Positions 35,714 to 47,799 are shown, counted from the stretch's first letter. The stretch is DNA of 64,000 nucleotides from Cunninghamia lanceolata (GCA_027924645.1 BSBN01000849.1:10372001-10436000), one strand, 5' to 3'. The notes: a model not told the origin generated them from the sequence alone. A program made the numbers and translations.

Positions 35714-35725
35714 GCTCTGATGCTA
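35714..35725 (-). other. Primer-binding site of the Reina-like element (degenerate)
   Basis: On the minus strand TAGCATCAGAGC, two differences from the initiator-Met site TGGTATCAGAGC, located two bases after the LTR end. Confidence 0.65.
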
Positions 35726-35727
35726 GA

Positions 35728-35891
35728 TGAGAGGAACCTCCTGCAACAAAATAATGAATATGCATGAAATAACATAAATAGTAGAACATAGAAGGAATTT
35801 ATTGATCGCATGCCACTTCGAGGGGGCAACCTCCTTTGAGCAAGCTAAATACAATAAACTTGTGGATGCCTTCATTGGCCTCAACATGTAC
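35728..35891 (-). repeat. 5' LTR of the Reina-like element, inner part
   Basis: Homologous to 30537-30700. Interrupted at TGTAC (35887-35891), the target duplication of the inner chromovirus. The rest is at 51185-51331. Confidence 0.9.
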
Positions 35892-37889
35892 TGGTGCAGG
35901 AGCTTCAATTTTAGTCATTTTTGACTATATCATTTTATGATCTTGGTATTTTGGTTTTACCTAAGGCTTTGAAAGCCATTTTCCATGCTTTGTAATAAGG
36001 ACTTAGTCCATTTTGTTTGACTAGTCCACTAGAGTGGTTGATAAAACCTATTTTCTAAGATTTGCTTTTATAGAAACTTGTTTTTTTATAAAAACTACCT
36101 TTTCCATCGTTTCACTGCCTTTCCTGGGCAGTTTTATGGACTGTTTGGAAGTGGAAAGGTTTGGAAAACTTCCTATAAACTTAGTTTTGTTTTAACATGC
36201 CAAGAATGAATGAGAAGGAAGGAGTTTATTTAGGAAAAAGTGTGTTTTTCTATTTTTTCTATGAAAACAGCCTTCTGTACGGCCAGGTACGGACTGCTAA
36301 GTAAATTTTTGAAAATGCTTTAGATCTTGGAAGTGGCTCTCATTTGCAAGTAATTTTGGCTTTTGAAATGTTTGGTGGTGCTGGTTTCATCTCATTTTGT
36401 AAAGACTGGTTTAAACCCTCTTTGCCTAGGGTTTTGAGGTAAGATGAAGTTCTTTTCCTCTATCTTCTGAAGGTGAACAGTCATCTTTCGATGAGATGGA
36501 GGAAATTAGTGTAGTTTTCATGTTTTTGAGGTTTGTCTGGTTATTCTCTTTCCTCCATGGTGATTGGTGTGTTGCTATCTAGTCAAAACAGTGACTAGTT
36601 AGTCAAGAAAAGGTATAAGACAGCAAGAGGAGAAGAAAATAGTCATAGGCTTGATTAAATAGTGTTGGTCTTTGTGTTTTAGGAGGAAGGCAGACCTACA
36701 AAGGAGTCCTACTAATCCAGACAAAGGGTTTCGAAACATATCTCTCTCCTACCCTCAAACTAGAATGATTTCTAGAAGAAAAACAATCTATTTACTAATC
36801 CATGCTGATAGAGTACGGCCTTGTACGTTTGCTGCAGGTGAGGAATCCAACTTGGGTGGTTTGATGGGCAATAGGTCTGCCTAATCTTTGGAAGGTCAGA
36901 GAGTTTGGTTTTATGAGGATCAACCTTAAGAAATACAAGGTAGCCTTCATTGACATTGTCATAGGACAGTCATTTAGTTATTGGCTATCTCCTATCTTGT
37001 ACCGTACGATGTGGGTCTGCATGTGGGAAAATTGATTCTTTTCACCTGGGGTATTTGTTAAGCATTATGCATTGATGGTCATTTGAAGCCTTTGGGAGGT
37101 TATTGAAGGTTTAATCATTGTTTATATTACAAGAGAATGGTCTTCTTTTTGACACTGTTTTATGAAAGTCAATGGAAATTACTGTTCACAGTTCTGTCTA
37201 AAGCAGAGTTTTAATCATTTTGTTAACAATTTCAAGTTGTTCCTATCCTCTGAAGATACATGTGGAGTTTGATGAGTAGATCCCTATAGATATAGGAGTA
37301 CAATGCTAGTTTGTTGTTCTTAAAGGCTATAATGGATAAATTGTCAGTTTAGTACTGTCATAGGATAGCCAAGTTGTTATTTGCTGTCCTCTGCCCCTTT
37401 AAACATAGTGTGGGCCTGCATGTGAGTAGATGGTTTCTCTTTCACATCTAGTGTTTAGTATGCATGGAGTATTGATGGTCCTTTGCAGTTTTGAGATGTT
37501 ATTATTCTATAATGGTTAAGCCTTATTCTAAACACTGTTCTAAAATAGTCGTATTGTTGCCACTGTCCTTTGTCTAGAGAATGCATAAATTGATCTTTAG
37601 GTCAGAGATCTCATGACAGTCATGACAAGTATGTATGTGAGTATTGTTGGTAGAGGTGTGGGTAGGAAGTTGTGAGTCCATCAAAGGTGGATTGTGTAGA
37701 AAGGTGGGATTGAGTAGTAACTCTCTCCAAGGAGAGAGTTAGACAGCCTATGAGGAGGACACTAGATAGTGGTCCTAGGATAGGTAAATCTTAGAAATAG
37801 CCTTGTGTAGGCTTTGTAAACACAAACACTTCTGGGAAACCTCTTGTAGGAAGTGAACTTCTATAATGTCTACCATACCCTCTACATCA
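35892..37889 (+). repeat. 5' LTR of the Galadriel-like element (1998 bp)
   Basis: TGGTGCAGGAGC to CTCTACATCA, directly repeated at 49175-51179 with a low level of differences. The other copy has a roughly 21-bp insertion near 50070. The 3' end is followed after three bases by the primer site. Confidence 0.92.
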
Positions 37890-37892
37890 TAT

Positions 37893-37904
37893 TGGTATCA
37901 GAGC
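37893..37904 (+). other. tRNA-iMet primer-binding site of the Galadriel-like element
   Basis: TGGTATCAGAGC, a perfect 12-base match to the complement of initiator tRNA-Met, continuing CAAT. Confidence 0.93.
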
Positions 37905-37964
37905 CAATATTCTGATTGAAGAAAGTGTATGTCAGAAGAGGAAATTGAAACATAGGCTAGTACA

Positions 37965-38216
37965 ATGGCTCCTAAGACAATGAGTCAAGATGCCATCAAG
38001 AAGTTGGTGGAAGAGATGGTTGAAGAAAGATTGCAAGAAGCAAGATTGCAAGAAGCAAAATTGCAGCAAGAGAAGAAGTCTAAGGGCAAGACCAAAGAAG
38101 AGGGAAGTTCTTCAGACACAAATGAAGAAATAGAGGTAGAAGAGGATCCTCTGGAGCAAGATATGTCTACAGATCAGAAAGCCTTCTTGAATGCACTTAA
38201 GGGTGCTCATGGAGAC
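37965..38216 (+). pseudogene. gag: Galadriel-like gag, N-terminal part
   Basis: Starts at the first ATG after the primer site (MAPKTMSQDAIKKLVEEMVE), 60 bases downstream. It is highly charged with a repeated LQEARLQEAKLQQEK coiled-coil segment and an acidic stretch. It is cut at GAGAC (38212-38216) by the gag-only element. The 84 codons before the insertion and the codons from 44805 onward are in the same phase, so the insertion and its duplication alone broke the gene here. Confidence 0.85.
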
Positions 38217-40350
38217 TGTTGGTTTTTCTTCTGAATCAGCATCAGGGTTTGCCAGTTCCTATGCACATGCAAATTCAACCAACTAATATAGGAGGTTGCG
38301 TGAGCTCCTCCCCTTCACTTCTGGTTCTGCCGCACCAAGGGGGGTGTCCCTATAACTCAAGATATAACCTTGACTAGCTCAAAGATAGAAAGATCTAACT
38401 TGACAACAACAGGCAGAATACTCTCATGTATGGACCAAGATCTGCATGATAGATCACAAGGTTGGCAACATTCTTGCACATAATGTCTGGTTAGGTATGA
38501 GAGCATGCAGGGGGTTCCTAATCCTACTCCTACAACTAATAGGTGGAAGTGATGAAATGGGTAGACATAATGTCTGGGATGCAAGACAAGGGGTTTTGGC
38601 TCATAACTATTGATCCAGGAGCAGACTGGTGCCTATCCATTGGGCAAGAAGTCAACTAGACGTATACAACAGATGGTTTGCAACTTTCACTCAAGTTTCA
38701 GGGGGTTGGACTGATGCTTGCCTTACAAACATCACCCAAGAATGGGTACCTAAATGCCTCTACTTACAGATATCCCTGCTGACATGCAACCAGATTCAAA
38801 AGAAGGAGAATAACATGCAGCAAATGGAGACAAGCAGATAGACAGATGCAATAAGCATTTTTCATATAACATTAACACTAAAACTAAAAATATGTGCAAA
38901 ATACATTCATGTTGCAACTCATAAACTCCAAAATGGGATAAAATAGCCAAGATCATGCCCTGTTCTTCATTATTTACACAAAAATGCCTCAGGCCTTCAA
39001 CAACCTTCAAATGAGCAACACAACTTGCTATATATAGCAAGGAAGGTTCCCAACATTAATTACATAGTTGACCAAAAATCCCGCCAAATACACAGTATCA
39101 GAAAAATGGTGCTCAACGCATTGAATGTGGCAGGTAGAAGAGGGGACAGAAGAGGTTCTCGAGCCATGAGCTGCCAGTCGTGGTTGTACAACTTCAGTCG
39201 GGTACTGGATCCATCCATGCCATCGCCCATACTTCTGCAACAATCGCCATTAATGGCGCACCAACCCGCGGCCTTGGGAAATGCAGAATACTATGCGTCG
39301 CAACCGTTTCCCGCAAGATACATCATCATGATATTTCAAAATATGCAAGGTCAAAATATCCCACATGCACCCCGCAGCAACCTTTTCAACACTTTATATA
39401 CTAGGTCGCGAGCATATATGATGTCGGTGCTTTTGCTCCCGACGACACTAGTATAAGACCTTCATCATCCTCATCCTCCAGCAGCATGATATCCTGTCGC
39501 TTGAAATATCACCCTAACTTCAGCATCATATCACAATATAACCTGCATGATAATCCCCTTCATCGGCACAACCTGATGCATCGGAGGAAAATCCTCCTGC
39601 TTAGCTGATACCAAATGTCTGGCCGATGAACATCTTGATGACGTCACCGTCATATTCACAAATATCAGGGGATCTCTATAAGATGACTAGTGTTAGAAAT
39701 ATGACCCCCCGGACCTTGATGACATCACCACACATCGGCATCAGGATGATATTCGGAAGATAACCGGATATTTGGAAATATCATCCTGATGCACAAATAT
39801 CATGTTGCACTATAGCTCCGCTATAAGATCGGGGTGATATATGAATATGACGGATATTTGAAATGATCACCCCCATTGGACAATGCATGAAGTCGACAGG
39901 CAGATATCTCCCTTTGGAAATATCATGATGTAGACAGGCAGAAAAGCGGATATCACCCTGACCAAAAATCCTGATGAAGTGATAAAACAACATCAGGATG
40001 ATCTTGACTAAGATCACCTGATGTTCAAATGTGATGACCCCGATGAATATTGGGTCACGCTTAAGACTTTGCAGCAACATCATCAGGATGATCTTAACCA
40101 AGATCACCCAATGTTAAAATATCACTCCAGCGAAAGATCATGCAAACAGAAAATATGATGACCCTCGCAAGCAACATCAGGGTGATGTCTGGAAATATAA
40201 TGATGATGATGATCTCCTCCTCGAAGAAAATATGATGCTGCAGCTGAAAAATGCTGAGGAGGTCCAACACTTAGAACACTTTTTGGATTTTTAGGGAAGG
40301 TGCCTGCATGAAAATTGTTCCAAAACTGAGAGTCAAATCAGGCACCAACA
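38217..40350 (-). repeat. LTR of the gag-only element (left copy)
   Basis: The second half (39600-40240) is crowded with ATCAGGATGAT / ATCACC phrases in both orientations. One TGACGTCA palindrome remains at 39639-39646. Two other sites present in the right copy are altered here by transitions or other changes. Confidence 0.92.
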
Positions 40351-40424
40351 GTGGCTCTGTCTGGGGACGTGCAGGTGCAAGACTGCAACAAGAACCCCAG
40401 ATCTCTGGGATGTAGACCAGTCCC

Positions 40425-42056
40425 TTATCCATTGGCCACAGAGTCAAATACTGCACTAACCTGCATCACCAAACACACTTGATGGCCTAAGGCCACCAAG
40501 AAAAGGAAAAACATGTATCTCCCTTTGTCAAATATCTTATTTTCATCTGCATGCACTGGGTCAAGTCTGGAGATACTACAAAGATCCACCCACAAACAAA
40601 CCTTGTCATCTGCATATTCAACCCTCTGATTTGGCTTGTCATTGTCACCCCTATGCAGACAACCTTCAACATCCGGCAACAAGTGGATGCAGAATGTATC
40701 AGGTAATGCATACCCATTTGGCATAGAACACATGTTATCATCACTATGCATTGCAAAATGATTTCCTAGCTGGACTGAAAATTGAAAACACTCAAAGTCC
40801 ACCACACAGCTAGGAAAAACAGAGCTCATTGTATATGGTGGCACATCAAAAGAAAAGCTTTCAAAATCACAATTGTGTACATCACGTACACAACCATCTG
40901 GTACACCAAACTGGAAAAGATTAGGCTCCAGCACCTCTTTCAAATCAGGCACATTTTTATAATCACTTACCTGATGTATGTTGGTCTCTCTTTCATCAGG
41001 ATGAGAAATAGAATCCAAGTCAAAAACAGTGTCAAGATCCTCACCATACTCAGACAGATCCTCATCACCATATGTGTCATAAATGGGTGACCCAGGTGCA
41101 TCAGTTTCATCATAGTATGCCATTTGTTCATGGGCAGCAGAGCATGCATCTTCATCACCAATGGATTCCCTCTATGGAGGAGTATCAGCCTGTATGCTTA
41201 TTTCTTCTCTATCTTGAGCACAATACTCACAATTATCTCCATAGGTCCATTCCAAAAGTTGCTCATTGCTGTCCACAACCTCGTTATTATTTTCATGGTC
41301 AAATGCCTCATCATTGCAATGGGAATCCTCACTAGTCCTTTCATTGGCACCTTCAATATTCATCTCTTCATCTTCACATGATGCCTTAATTACTTAGTCA
41401 TTTGCAGCTTCACAACTATTATTCACACCAAGGCCTGGGGACAGGGATATCAACAGGTGCCCATTTCTGAATGTTTCTATATTTTCAGTGAACTTGTATG
41501 CCATCTGCATACTTGTCACCTTGAAATCCCTCAGTATTGCACTAGAGCCCTCCTTAAAAGCCTCAAAATATATGCCAACACAGGCTGAAATATCAGGTCT
41601 GAAGACTTCTGGGATCTGTGAAAGGGCTATTGCAAACCTATGACTGAAATCAACACATAGCTCTTTATCTTGTTTTCTGATGTTCATCAATTCTGCAACA
41701 AGATCAGCAGGTTCTCTTGCAAATTCCTCTTTAAAACAGTTAGTAAGCTCATCCCAATAGGTAAAAAATCTCTTTGGAAAGCTCAAATACTAGTCTTTTG
41801 CTTTTGCATCAAAGGACCTAACAAAAAACCTCATCCACATTTCCTCATCTCTAAATGAATGTTTTCCCATGAAACTGTGAAAATTTTGGATATGTGCATT
41901 CCCATCACATACACTGTGACCACCAAATCTAGGCATCTGACAGTATATCCTAGCAGGCATAGTTTCTACTTTATAATCAACCCATGACAAATCCAGTTGG
42001 TCATACAAAGGATCAAAAGGGCTGAGAAGAGGTTTAGCCTTCTGACTGGCAGACAT
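40425..42056 (-). pseudogene. gag: Gag-like protein of the gag-only element, with three in-frame stops
   Basis: One reading phase of 544 codons from ATG at 42056 to the stop at 40425. It is broken by TAG at 41790, TAA at 41394 and TAG at 41172 but has no frameshift. The N-terminal half resembles the plant retrotransposon gag capsid: MPRFGGHSVCDGNAHIQNFH, RDEEMWMRFFVRSFDAKAKD, then FTYWDELTNCFKEEFA, LMNIRKQDKELCVDFSHRF and YFEAFKEG. The first TAG replaces the conserved Trp after AKAKD. The C-terminal half (41363-40425) is acidic and Asp/Cys-rich with no known domain. Such gag can package its own RNA while borrowing enzymes. Function is inferred from family resemblance. Confidence 0.82.
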
Positions 42057-42435
42057 AACAGGGTTATTGCTTTTTAACGGGCCTGCTCAGCCTCTAAGAA
42101 TATCAACCTATTTTTTATCTCTTCTATTCTTTTCTCCAACATTTCACCACTGAGTACGGGATAATTCATACTTGGATTCATAAAAAACTTACTCTTAGAC
42201 ATCCTTTGTCTGCCTAAGACCTGTAACCTCCCCTGGCATCTAACCTATGCAGTAAAACAACAAATATAAAGGGGAAGTAACAAGGTACCTTTTCTCATAC
42301 AGATGCAGAAATATGTACATCTTTCAACAAATAACATACATCTATCTTTTATGTGCATTCAGATCTTTTGTAGAGTCACCACCTCTCCAGAGAGGACAAA
42401 ATTTTTAATAGCTGAAAGCTACTTTTCTAGGTTCA

Positions 42436-42661
42436 TTCCACCAGTAGAGCATCATTTTGTTGGTGACTCGGATGGGTCACAAATATTATTCTTTTTAAAT
42501 CAACTCCCCAGCAGAGTCGCCATTTTGTTGGTGACTCAGATGGGTCACAAATATATCATTTCTTTTATCAGTCCATCCCCAGTAGAGTCACCATTTTGTT
42601 GGTGACTCGGATGGGTCACAAATATTATTCTTTTTAAATCAATTCCCCAGCAGAGTCGCCA
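42436..42661 (-). repeat. Four tandem copies of a primer-binding-site unit (about 69 bp)
   Basis: The plus strand TCCCCAGCAGAGTCGCCA (minus strand primer site TGGCGACTCTGCTGGGGA) occurs at 42644-42661 next to the LTR, and again, exact or altered, at 42505, 42576 and (degenerate) 42436. Each copy is followed on plus by TTTTGTTGGTGACTC, that is, an LTR-end-like CCAACA on minus. Unit spacing is 68-71 bp. Only the 42644 copy abuts the true LTR. Confidence 0.85.
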
Positions 42662-42664
42662 TTT

Positions 42665-44799
42665 TGTTGGTTTTTCTTCTGAATCAGCATCAGGGTTTGC
42701 CAGTTCTTATGCACATGCAGATTCAGCCAACTAATACAGGAGGTTGTGTGAGCTCCTCCCCTTCACTTCTGGTTCTGCCGCACCAAGGGGGGTGTCCCTA
42801 TAACTCAAGATATAACCTTGACTAGCTCAAAGATAGAAAGATCTAACTTGACAACAACAGGCAGAATACTCTCATGTATGGACCAAGATCTGCATGATAG
42901 ATCACAAGGTTGGCAACATTCTTGCACATAATGTCTGGTTAGGTATGAGAGCATGCAGGGGGTTCCTAATCCTACTCCTACAACTAACAGGTGGAAGTGA
43001 TGAAATGGGTAGACATAATGTCTGGGATGCAAAACAAGGGGTTTTGGCTCATAACTACTGATCCAGGAGCAGACTGGTGCCTATCCATTGGGCAAGGAGT
43101 CAACTAGACGTATACAACAGATGGTTTTCAACTTTCACTCAAGTTTCAGGGGGTTGGACTGATGCTTGCCTTACAAACATCACCCAAGAATGGGTACCTA
43201 ACTGCCTCTACTTACAGATACCCATGCTGACATGCAACCAGATTCAAAAGAAGGAGAATAACATGTAGCAAATGGAGACAAGCAGATAGACACATGCAAT
43301 AAGCATTTTTCATATAACATTAACACTGAAACTAAAAATATGTGCAAAATACATTCATGTTGCAACTCATAAACTCCAAAATGGGATAAAACAGCCAAGA
43401 TCATGCTCTGTTCTTCATTATTTACACAAAAATGCCTCAGGCCTTCAACAACCTTCAAATGAGCAACACAACTTGCTATATACAGCAAGGAAGGTTCCCA
43501 ACATTAATTACATAGTTGACCAAAAATCCCGCCAGATACACAGTATCAGAAAAATGGCGCTCAACGCATTGAATGCGACAGGTAGAAGAGGGGACAGAAG
43601 AGGTTCTCGAGCCATGAGCTGCCAGTTGTGGTTGTACAACTTTAGTCAGGTATTGGATCCGTCCACGCCATCGCCCATACTTCTACAACAATCGCCATTA
43701 ATGGTGCACCAACCCGCGGCCTTGGGAAATGCAGAATACTGTGCGTCGCAACCATTTCCCGCCAAGATACATCATCATGATATTTCAAAACATGCAGGGT
43801 CGAAATATCCCACATGCACCCCGCAGCAACCTTTTCAACACTTTATATACTAGGTCGTGAGCATATATGATGTCGGTGCTTTTGCTCCTGACGACACTAG
43901 TATAAGACCTTCATCATCCTCATCCTCCAGCAACATGATATCCTGTCACTTGAAATATCACCCTGACGTCAGCATCATATCACAATATAACCTACATGAT
44001 AATCCCCTTCATCGGCACAACCTGATGCATCGGAGGAAAATCCTCCTGCTTAGCCGATAGCAAATGTCTGGCTGATGAACATCCTGATGACGTCACCGTC
44101 ATATTCGCAAATATCAGGGGATCTCTATAAGATGACTAGTGTTAGAAATATGACCCCTCAGACCTTGATGACGTCACCACACATCGGCATCAGGATGATA
44201 TTCGGAAGATAACCGGATATTTGGAAATATCATCCTGATGCACAAATATCATGTTGCACTGTAGCTCTGCTATAAGATCGAGGTGATGTATGAATATGAC
44301 GGATATTTGAAATGATCACCCCCATTGGACAATGCATGAAGTCGACAGGCGGATATCTCCCTTTGGAAATATCATGATGCAGACAAGTAGAAAAGCAGAT
44401 ATCACCCTGACCAAAAATCCTGATGAAGTGATAAAACAACATCAGGATGATCTTGACTAAGATCACCCGATGTTCAAATGTGATGACCCCGATGAATATC
44501 AGGTCACGCTTAAGACTTTGCAGCAACATCATCAGGATGATCTTAACCAAGATCACCCGATGTTAAAATATCACTCCGGTGAAAGATCATGCAAACAGAA
44601 AATATGATGACCCTCGCAAGCAACATCAGGGTGCTGTCTGGAAATATGATGATGATGATGACCTCCTCCTCGAAGAAAATATGATGCTGCAGCTGAAAAA
44701 TGCTGAGGAGGTCCAACACTTAGAACACTTTTTGGATTTTTAGGGAAGGTGCCTGCATGAAAATTGTTCCAAAACTGAGAGTCAAATCAGGCACCAACA
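42665..44799 (-). repeat. LTR of the gag-only element (right copy, 5' LTR by gag orientation)
   Basis: Direct repeat of 38217-40350. Contains three TGACGTCA palindromes at 43964-43971, 44088-44095 and 44169-44176, the core site of plant bZIP factors, in a region full of ATCAGG/CCTGAT phrases. Whether they drive transcription is not known. Confidence 0.92.
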
Positions 44800-44804
44800 G
44801 AGAC

Positions 44805-45600
44805 AGTGGTGATCCCAAGATGGATTTGCCTACCTTTCATGGCAAGTTGGATGGAGATGTTCTCACCGACTAGATAGAAGCTATGTGCAACTTCTTTGAT
44901 TACAAGGAGTTTAATGACAGCAAAAAGGTTAAGTTTGCCAAGACAAGGCTAAGAGGTTCTGCACTTGTATGGTGGAACTATATGTAGAGTGAGAGGGAGA
45001 AGATTGGGAAGAGTCCCATCACTAAATGGAGCAGAATGGTGGCTATGCTCAGAAGCAAGTTCATGCCACCTGACTATGAGATTCAAATCATAAGGAGATT
45101 TCAGAATTTGAGGCAAAAGATATGGATGTGGCTGCCTACATAGAAGAATTTCATAGACTCAGCATGAGGGCCAATCATAATGAAGATGAAAAAGGGATGG
45201 TGGCTAGGTACATGAATGGACTGAAATATAATCTGTAAGATGAGATAAGTTTGGTGTTACCAAAGACAGTAGATGAATGTTTCTTGTTGGCCTCCAGAGC
45301 TGAGGAAAAGCTGAGAAGGAAGGGTGACCAAAGTGCCAGAGGTAGAGGTGGTAGAAACCAAAGAGGAAGAGGCAATTTTGGCCGTGGACAGTTCAACAAA
45401 ACTGAAAATAACAGTTAGCAAGAAACACTATTAGCAACAGAGCATAGAGGAGGTTTCAGAGGTGGTAGAAGTCATAATGGCAGAGGTAGAAATGGTGGAG
45501 GTAGAGGACCAGGAGTCTTCACTGGAAGATGTTATGGCTGCAACCAAGTTGGCCATACAATGAACAAATGTCCAGGGAAAGCTAGCAACTCTCATGACAG
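44805..45600 (+). pseudogene. gag: Galadriel-like gag, main part, with CCHC zinc knuckle
   Basis: Continues the gag in phase after the nested element: DPKMDLPTFHGKLDGDVLTD, stop TAG at 44871, then NFFDYKEFNDSKKVKFAKTR and ALVWWNYM, TAG at 44985, and a one-base frameshift near 45115. The second phase gives VAAYIEEFHRLSMRANHNED, TAA at 45236, an Arg/Gly-rich tail (GRGGRNQRGRGNFGRGQ), TAG at 45416 and the knuckle CYGCNQVGHTMNKC (about 45531-45572). The domain order is normal for chromovirus gag; the stops make it inactive. Confidence 0.9.
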
Positions 45601-45659
45601 TGGGAAGAGAAATCAGCTAGTGAAAGATGATGACTGTGAAAGTGTGAATTCACCAATGG

Positions 45660-46270
45660 GAAGTGCTGCAACTGTTCTAGATGGAGAAAGTATGATGATA
45701 AAAAGGTCTATGTTGAAGATGCCATTGAAGCAAGAACCCCCTCAGAGAAATAATATTTTTAGAACTCAAGGCCTAGCCTATGGGAAACTTTGCAAAATCA
45801 TAGTGGATTCAGGGTCTACTGAGAATGTGGTATCCACTGAGATGGTTGAGAAGTGCAAGTTGAAGAGGCTACCTCATATCAGTCCTCACAAGATTTCTTG
45901 GTTGAACAAGAACCAAAGTTTCATGGTGGAGGAACAAGATTGGGTTGAATTTGCAATTGGTGACTACAAGGACAAAGTGCTATGTGAAATCATCCCTATG
46001 GATGCATGTCACCTGCTTCTTGGCTGTCCATGGCAGTATGATGTTAAAGCTCAGCATGATGGTGAGAAGAACACTTATGTCATCACCAAGAATGGAAGGC
46101 CATTCAAAATGGATCCTTTGTTGGAGCAGCCTAGGGGAAAGGAAAATAACAGTAGTGTCATGTTGGTGAATGGAAATGAGTTCCTAAACATCTTGAAGGA
46201 GAATGACAACCAGGGGTATGCCTTGGTTGTGAAGCCCAAGAGTGGATCAGATCAGCAAGATCAAAAATAG
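45660..46270 (+). pseudogene. pol: Galadriel-like aspartic protease
   Basis: Within the same phase as the zinc knuckle: CKIIVDSGSTENVVSTEMVE with the intact catalytic D-S-G, then AIGDYKDKVLCEIIPMDACH and the flap-region LLLGCPWQYDVKAQHDGEKN, typical of Ty3/gypsy pepsin-like protease. It is followed by a linker to reverse transcriptase broken by TAG at 46268. The catalytic residues themselves look undamaged. Confidence 0.9.
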
Positions 46271-46282
46271 AAGGAGATTCCA

Positions 46283-47640
46283 TTGGAAGTACAGCAACTT
46301 CTGGATAAGTATCAAGACCTTGTGGTAGACGAAGTTCCCAACTTCTTACCACCCATGAGGGATATTAGTCATCAAATTGACTTAATACCTGGTGCTACAT
46401 TGCCTAACAAGGCTGCATACAAGCTGACCCCACAGCAAAATGAGGAGGTGGCAAGGCAAATTTAGGATCTCTTGGAGAAAGGGCTGATTAGGAAGAGTCT
46501 AAGTCCCTGCGCAGTTCCAAGTGTACTTGCTCCTAAGAAGGATGGAAAGTGGAGGCTATGCATAGATTCTAGGGCCATAAACAAGATCACCATAAGATAC
46601 AGATTTCCAATGCCAAGGATTGAAGATCTTTTGGATTACCTGGGAGGATCATGCTATTACTCAAAGATTGATTTGAAATCTAGATATCTTCAAATCCGGA
46701 TCAAACAGGGAGATGAATGGAAGACTGCTTTCAAGACCAATGAAGGTCTTTATGAATGGCTTGTTATGCCATTTGGTCTTAGCAATGCGCCAAGTACATT
46801 TATGCGCCTGATGAATGAGGTACTGGTTGAATTCATTGGTAAATTTGTTATTGTTTATCTTGATGACATACTAATCTTTAGCAAGACAAGAGAAGACCAT
46901 GTGAAGCATGTTGGATAGGTGTTAGAGAAGCTGCATGAGCACAAGTTGATGATCAACTTAGACAAATGTGAGTTCATGAAAACTAAACTTGTATACTTGG
47001 GATTTGTCATTTCTAATGGCTGTTTGAAGATGGATCCCTCTAAGGTTGAGGCTATTCTTAGTTGGCCTACCCCAAAAATAGTGGGAGATGTGAGAAGTTT
47101 CCATGGATTGGCGACTTTCTATAGGAAGTTTATCAGAGGTTTCAGTCACATTAGTGCTCCCATCCTCAACACCATCAAGGGTGGAGTCAAATGTAGATTC
47201 CAGTGGACAAAGGAAGCTGATGATAGTTTTGAGTTGTTGAAAACAAAGGTGGCTGAGTTACCTACCTTAGTACTCCCTGATTTTGATAAGGTATTTGTTG
47301 TTGAGTGTGATGCAAGTCAGCAAGCTATTGGTGCTGTTCTTAGCCAAGAAGGACATCCAGTGGCATTCTTTTCAGAAAAGTTGAATGAAGCCAAGCAAAG
47401 GTATTCTACCTATGACTTAGAACTCTATGCAATGGTGCAAGCTCTTAAGAAATGGAGACATTATTTTCTGACCAAAGAATTTATTGTGTTTACTGACAAT
47501 CATGCTTTAAGCTTTCTTAACAGTCAAGAAAAATTGAACCATAGACATGTTAAATGGATGGAACAGCTACAAGTGTATACTTTCACAATTAAGCACAAAA
47601 GAGGTGTATCTAATAAGGTGGCTGATGCATTGAGTAGGAG
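46283..47640 (+). pseudogene. pol: Galadriel-like reverse transcriptase and RNase H
   Basis: Reverse transcriptase shows [36 protein letters not shown] (usual SGYHQI altered to SRYLQI), [20 protein letters not shown] and an intact [15 protein letters not shown] stops lie at 46463 and 46916. RNase H follows in the same phase: VVECDASQQAIGAVLSQEGH, YSTYDLELYAMVQALKKWRH and FTDNHALSFL. The connection domain SWPTPKIVGDVRSFHGLATF lies between. Apart from the stops no indel is seen over this length, so decay has been mostly by base substitution. Confidence 0.94.
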
Positions 47641-47799
47641 GTTACTTCTTATTCATGAAATTCAGTTAGAAAGCATGGGTATTGATTGTTTAAAGGAGAT
47701 GTATAAAGAAGATTCTAATTTCAAAGAGGCTTATGATGTTTGTGTGAACTTGGCTAACACATTCCATGGAGAGTATGCAGATTTTGTTTTGCAGGAAGG

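Larger units (their letters stand above)
38217..44799 (-). mobile_element. Gag-only LTR element (TR-GAG-like), innermost of the nest
   Basis: LTRs of 2134 and 2135 bp (38217-40350, 42665-44799) run TGTTGG...CCAACA and are very similar, so this is the youngest insertion. Flanks GAGAC at 38212-38216 and 44800-44804 are a perfect 5-bp duplication. The 2.3-kb interior holds only a gag-like frame on the minus strand and no protease, polymerase or integrase. This fits terminal-repeat retrotransposons with only a GAG domain, which need enzymes in trans. Confidence 0.88.

Noticed and set aside
39025..39456. Plus-strand frames in the gag-only LTR (also near 43473-43853)
   Set aside because: Present in both LTRs, with differing stops; LTRs are not expected to code and no family is recognisable.
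40782..41335. Plus-strand frames opposite the gag-like gene
   Set aside because: They mirror the minus-strand frame, which has the gag motifs and a single consistent phase over 544 codons.
42436..42661. CRISPR-like repeat-spacer array
   Set aside because: Units are contiguous 68-71 bp tandem repeats containing retroelement primer sites in plant DNA, with no unique spacers.
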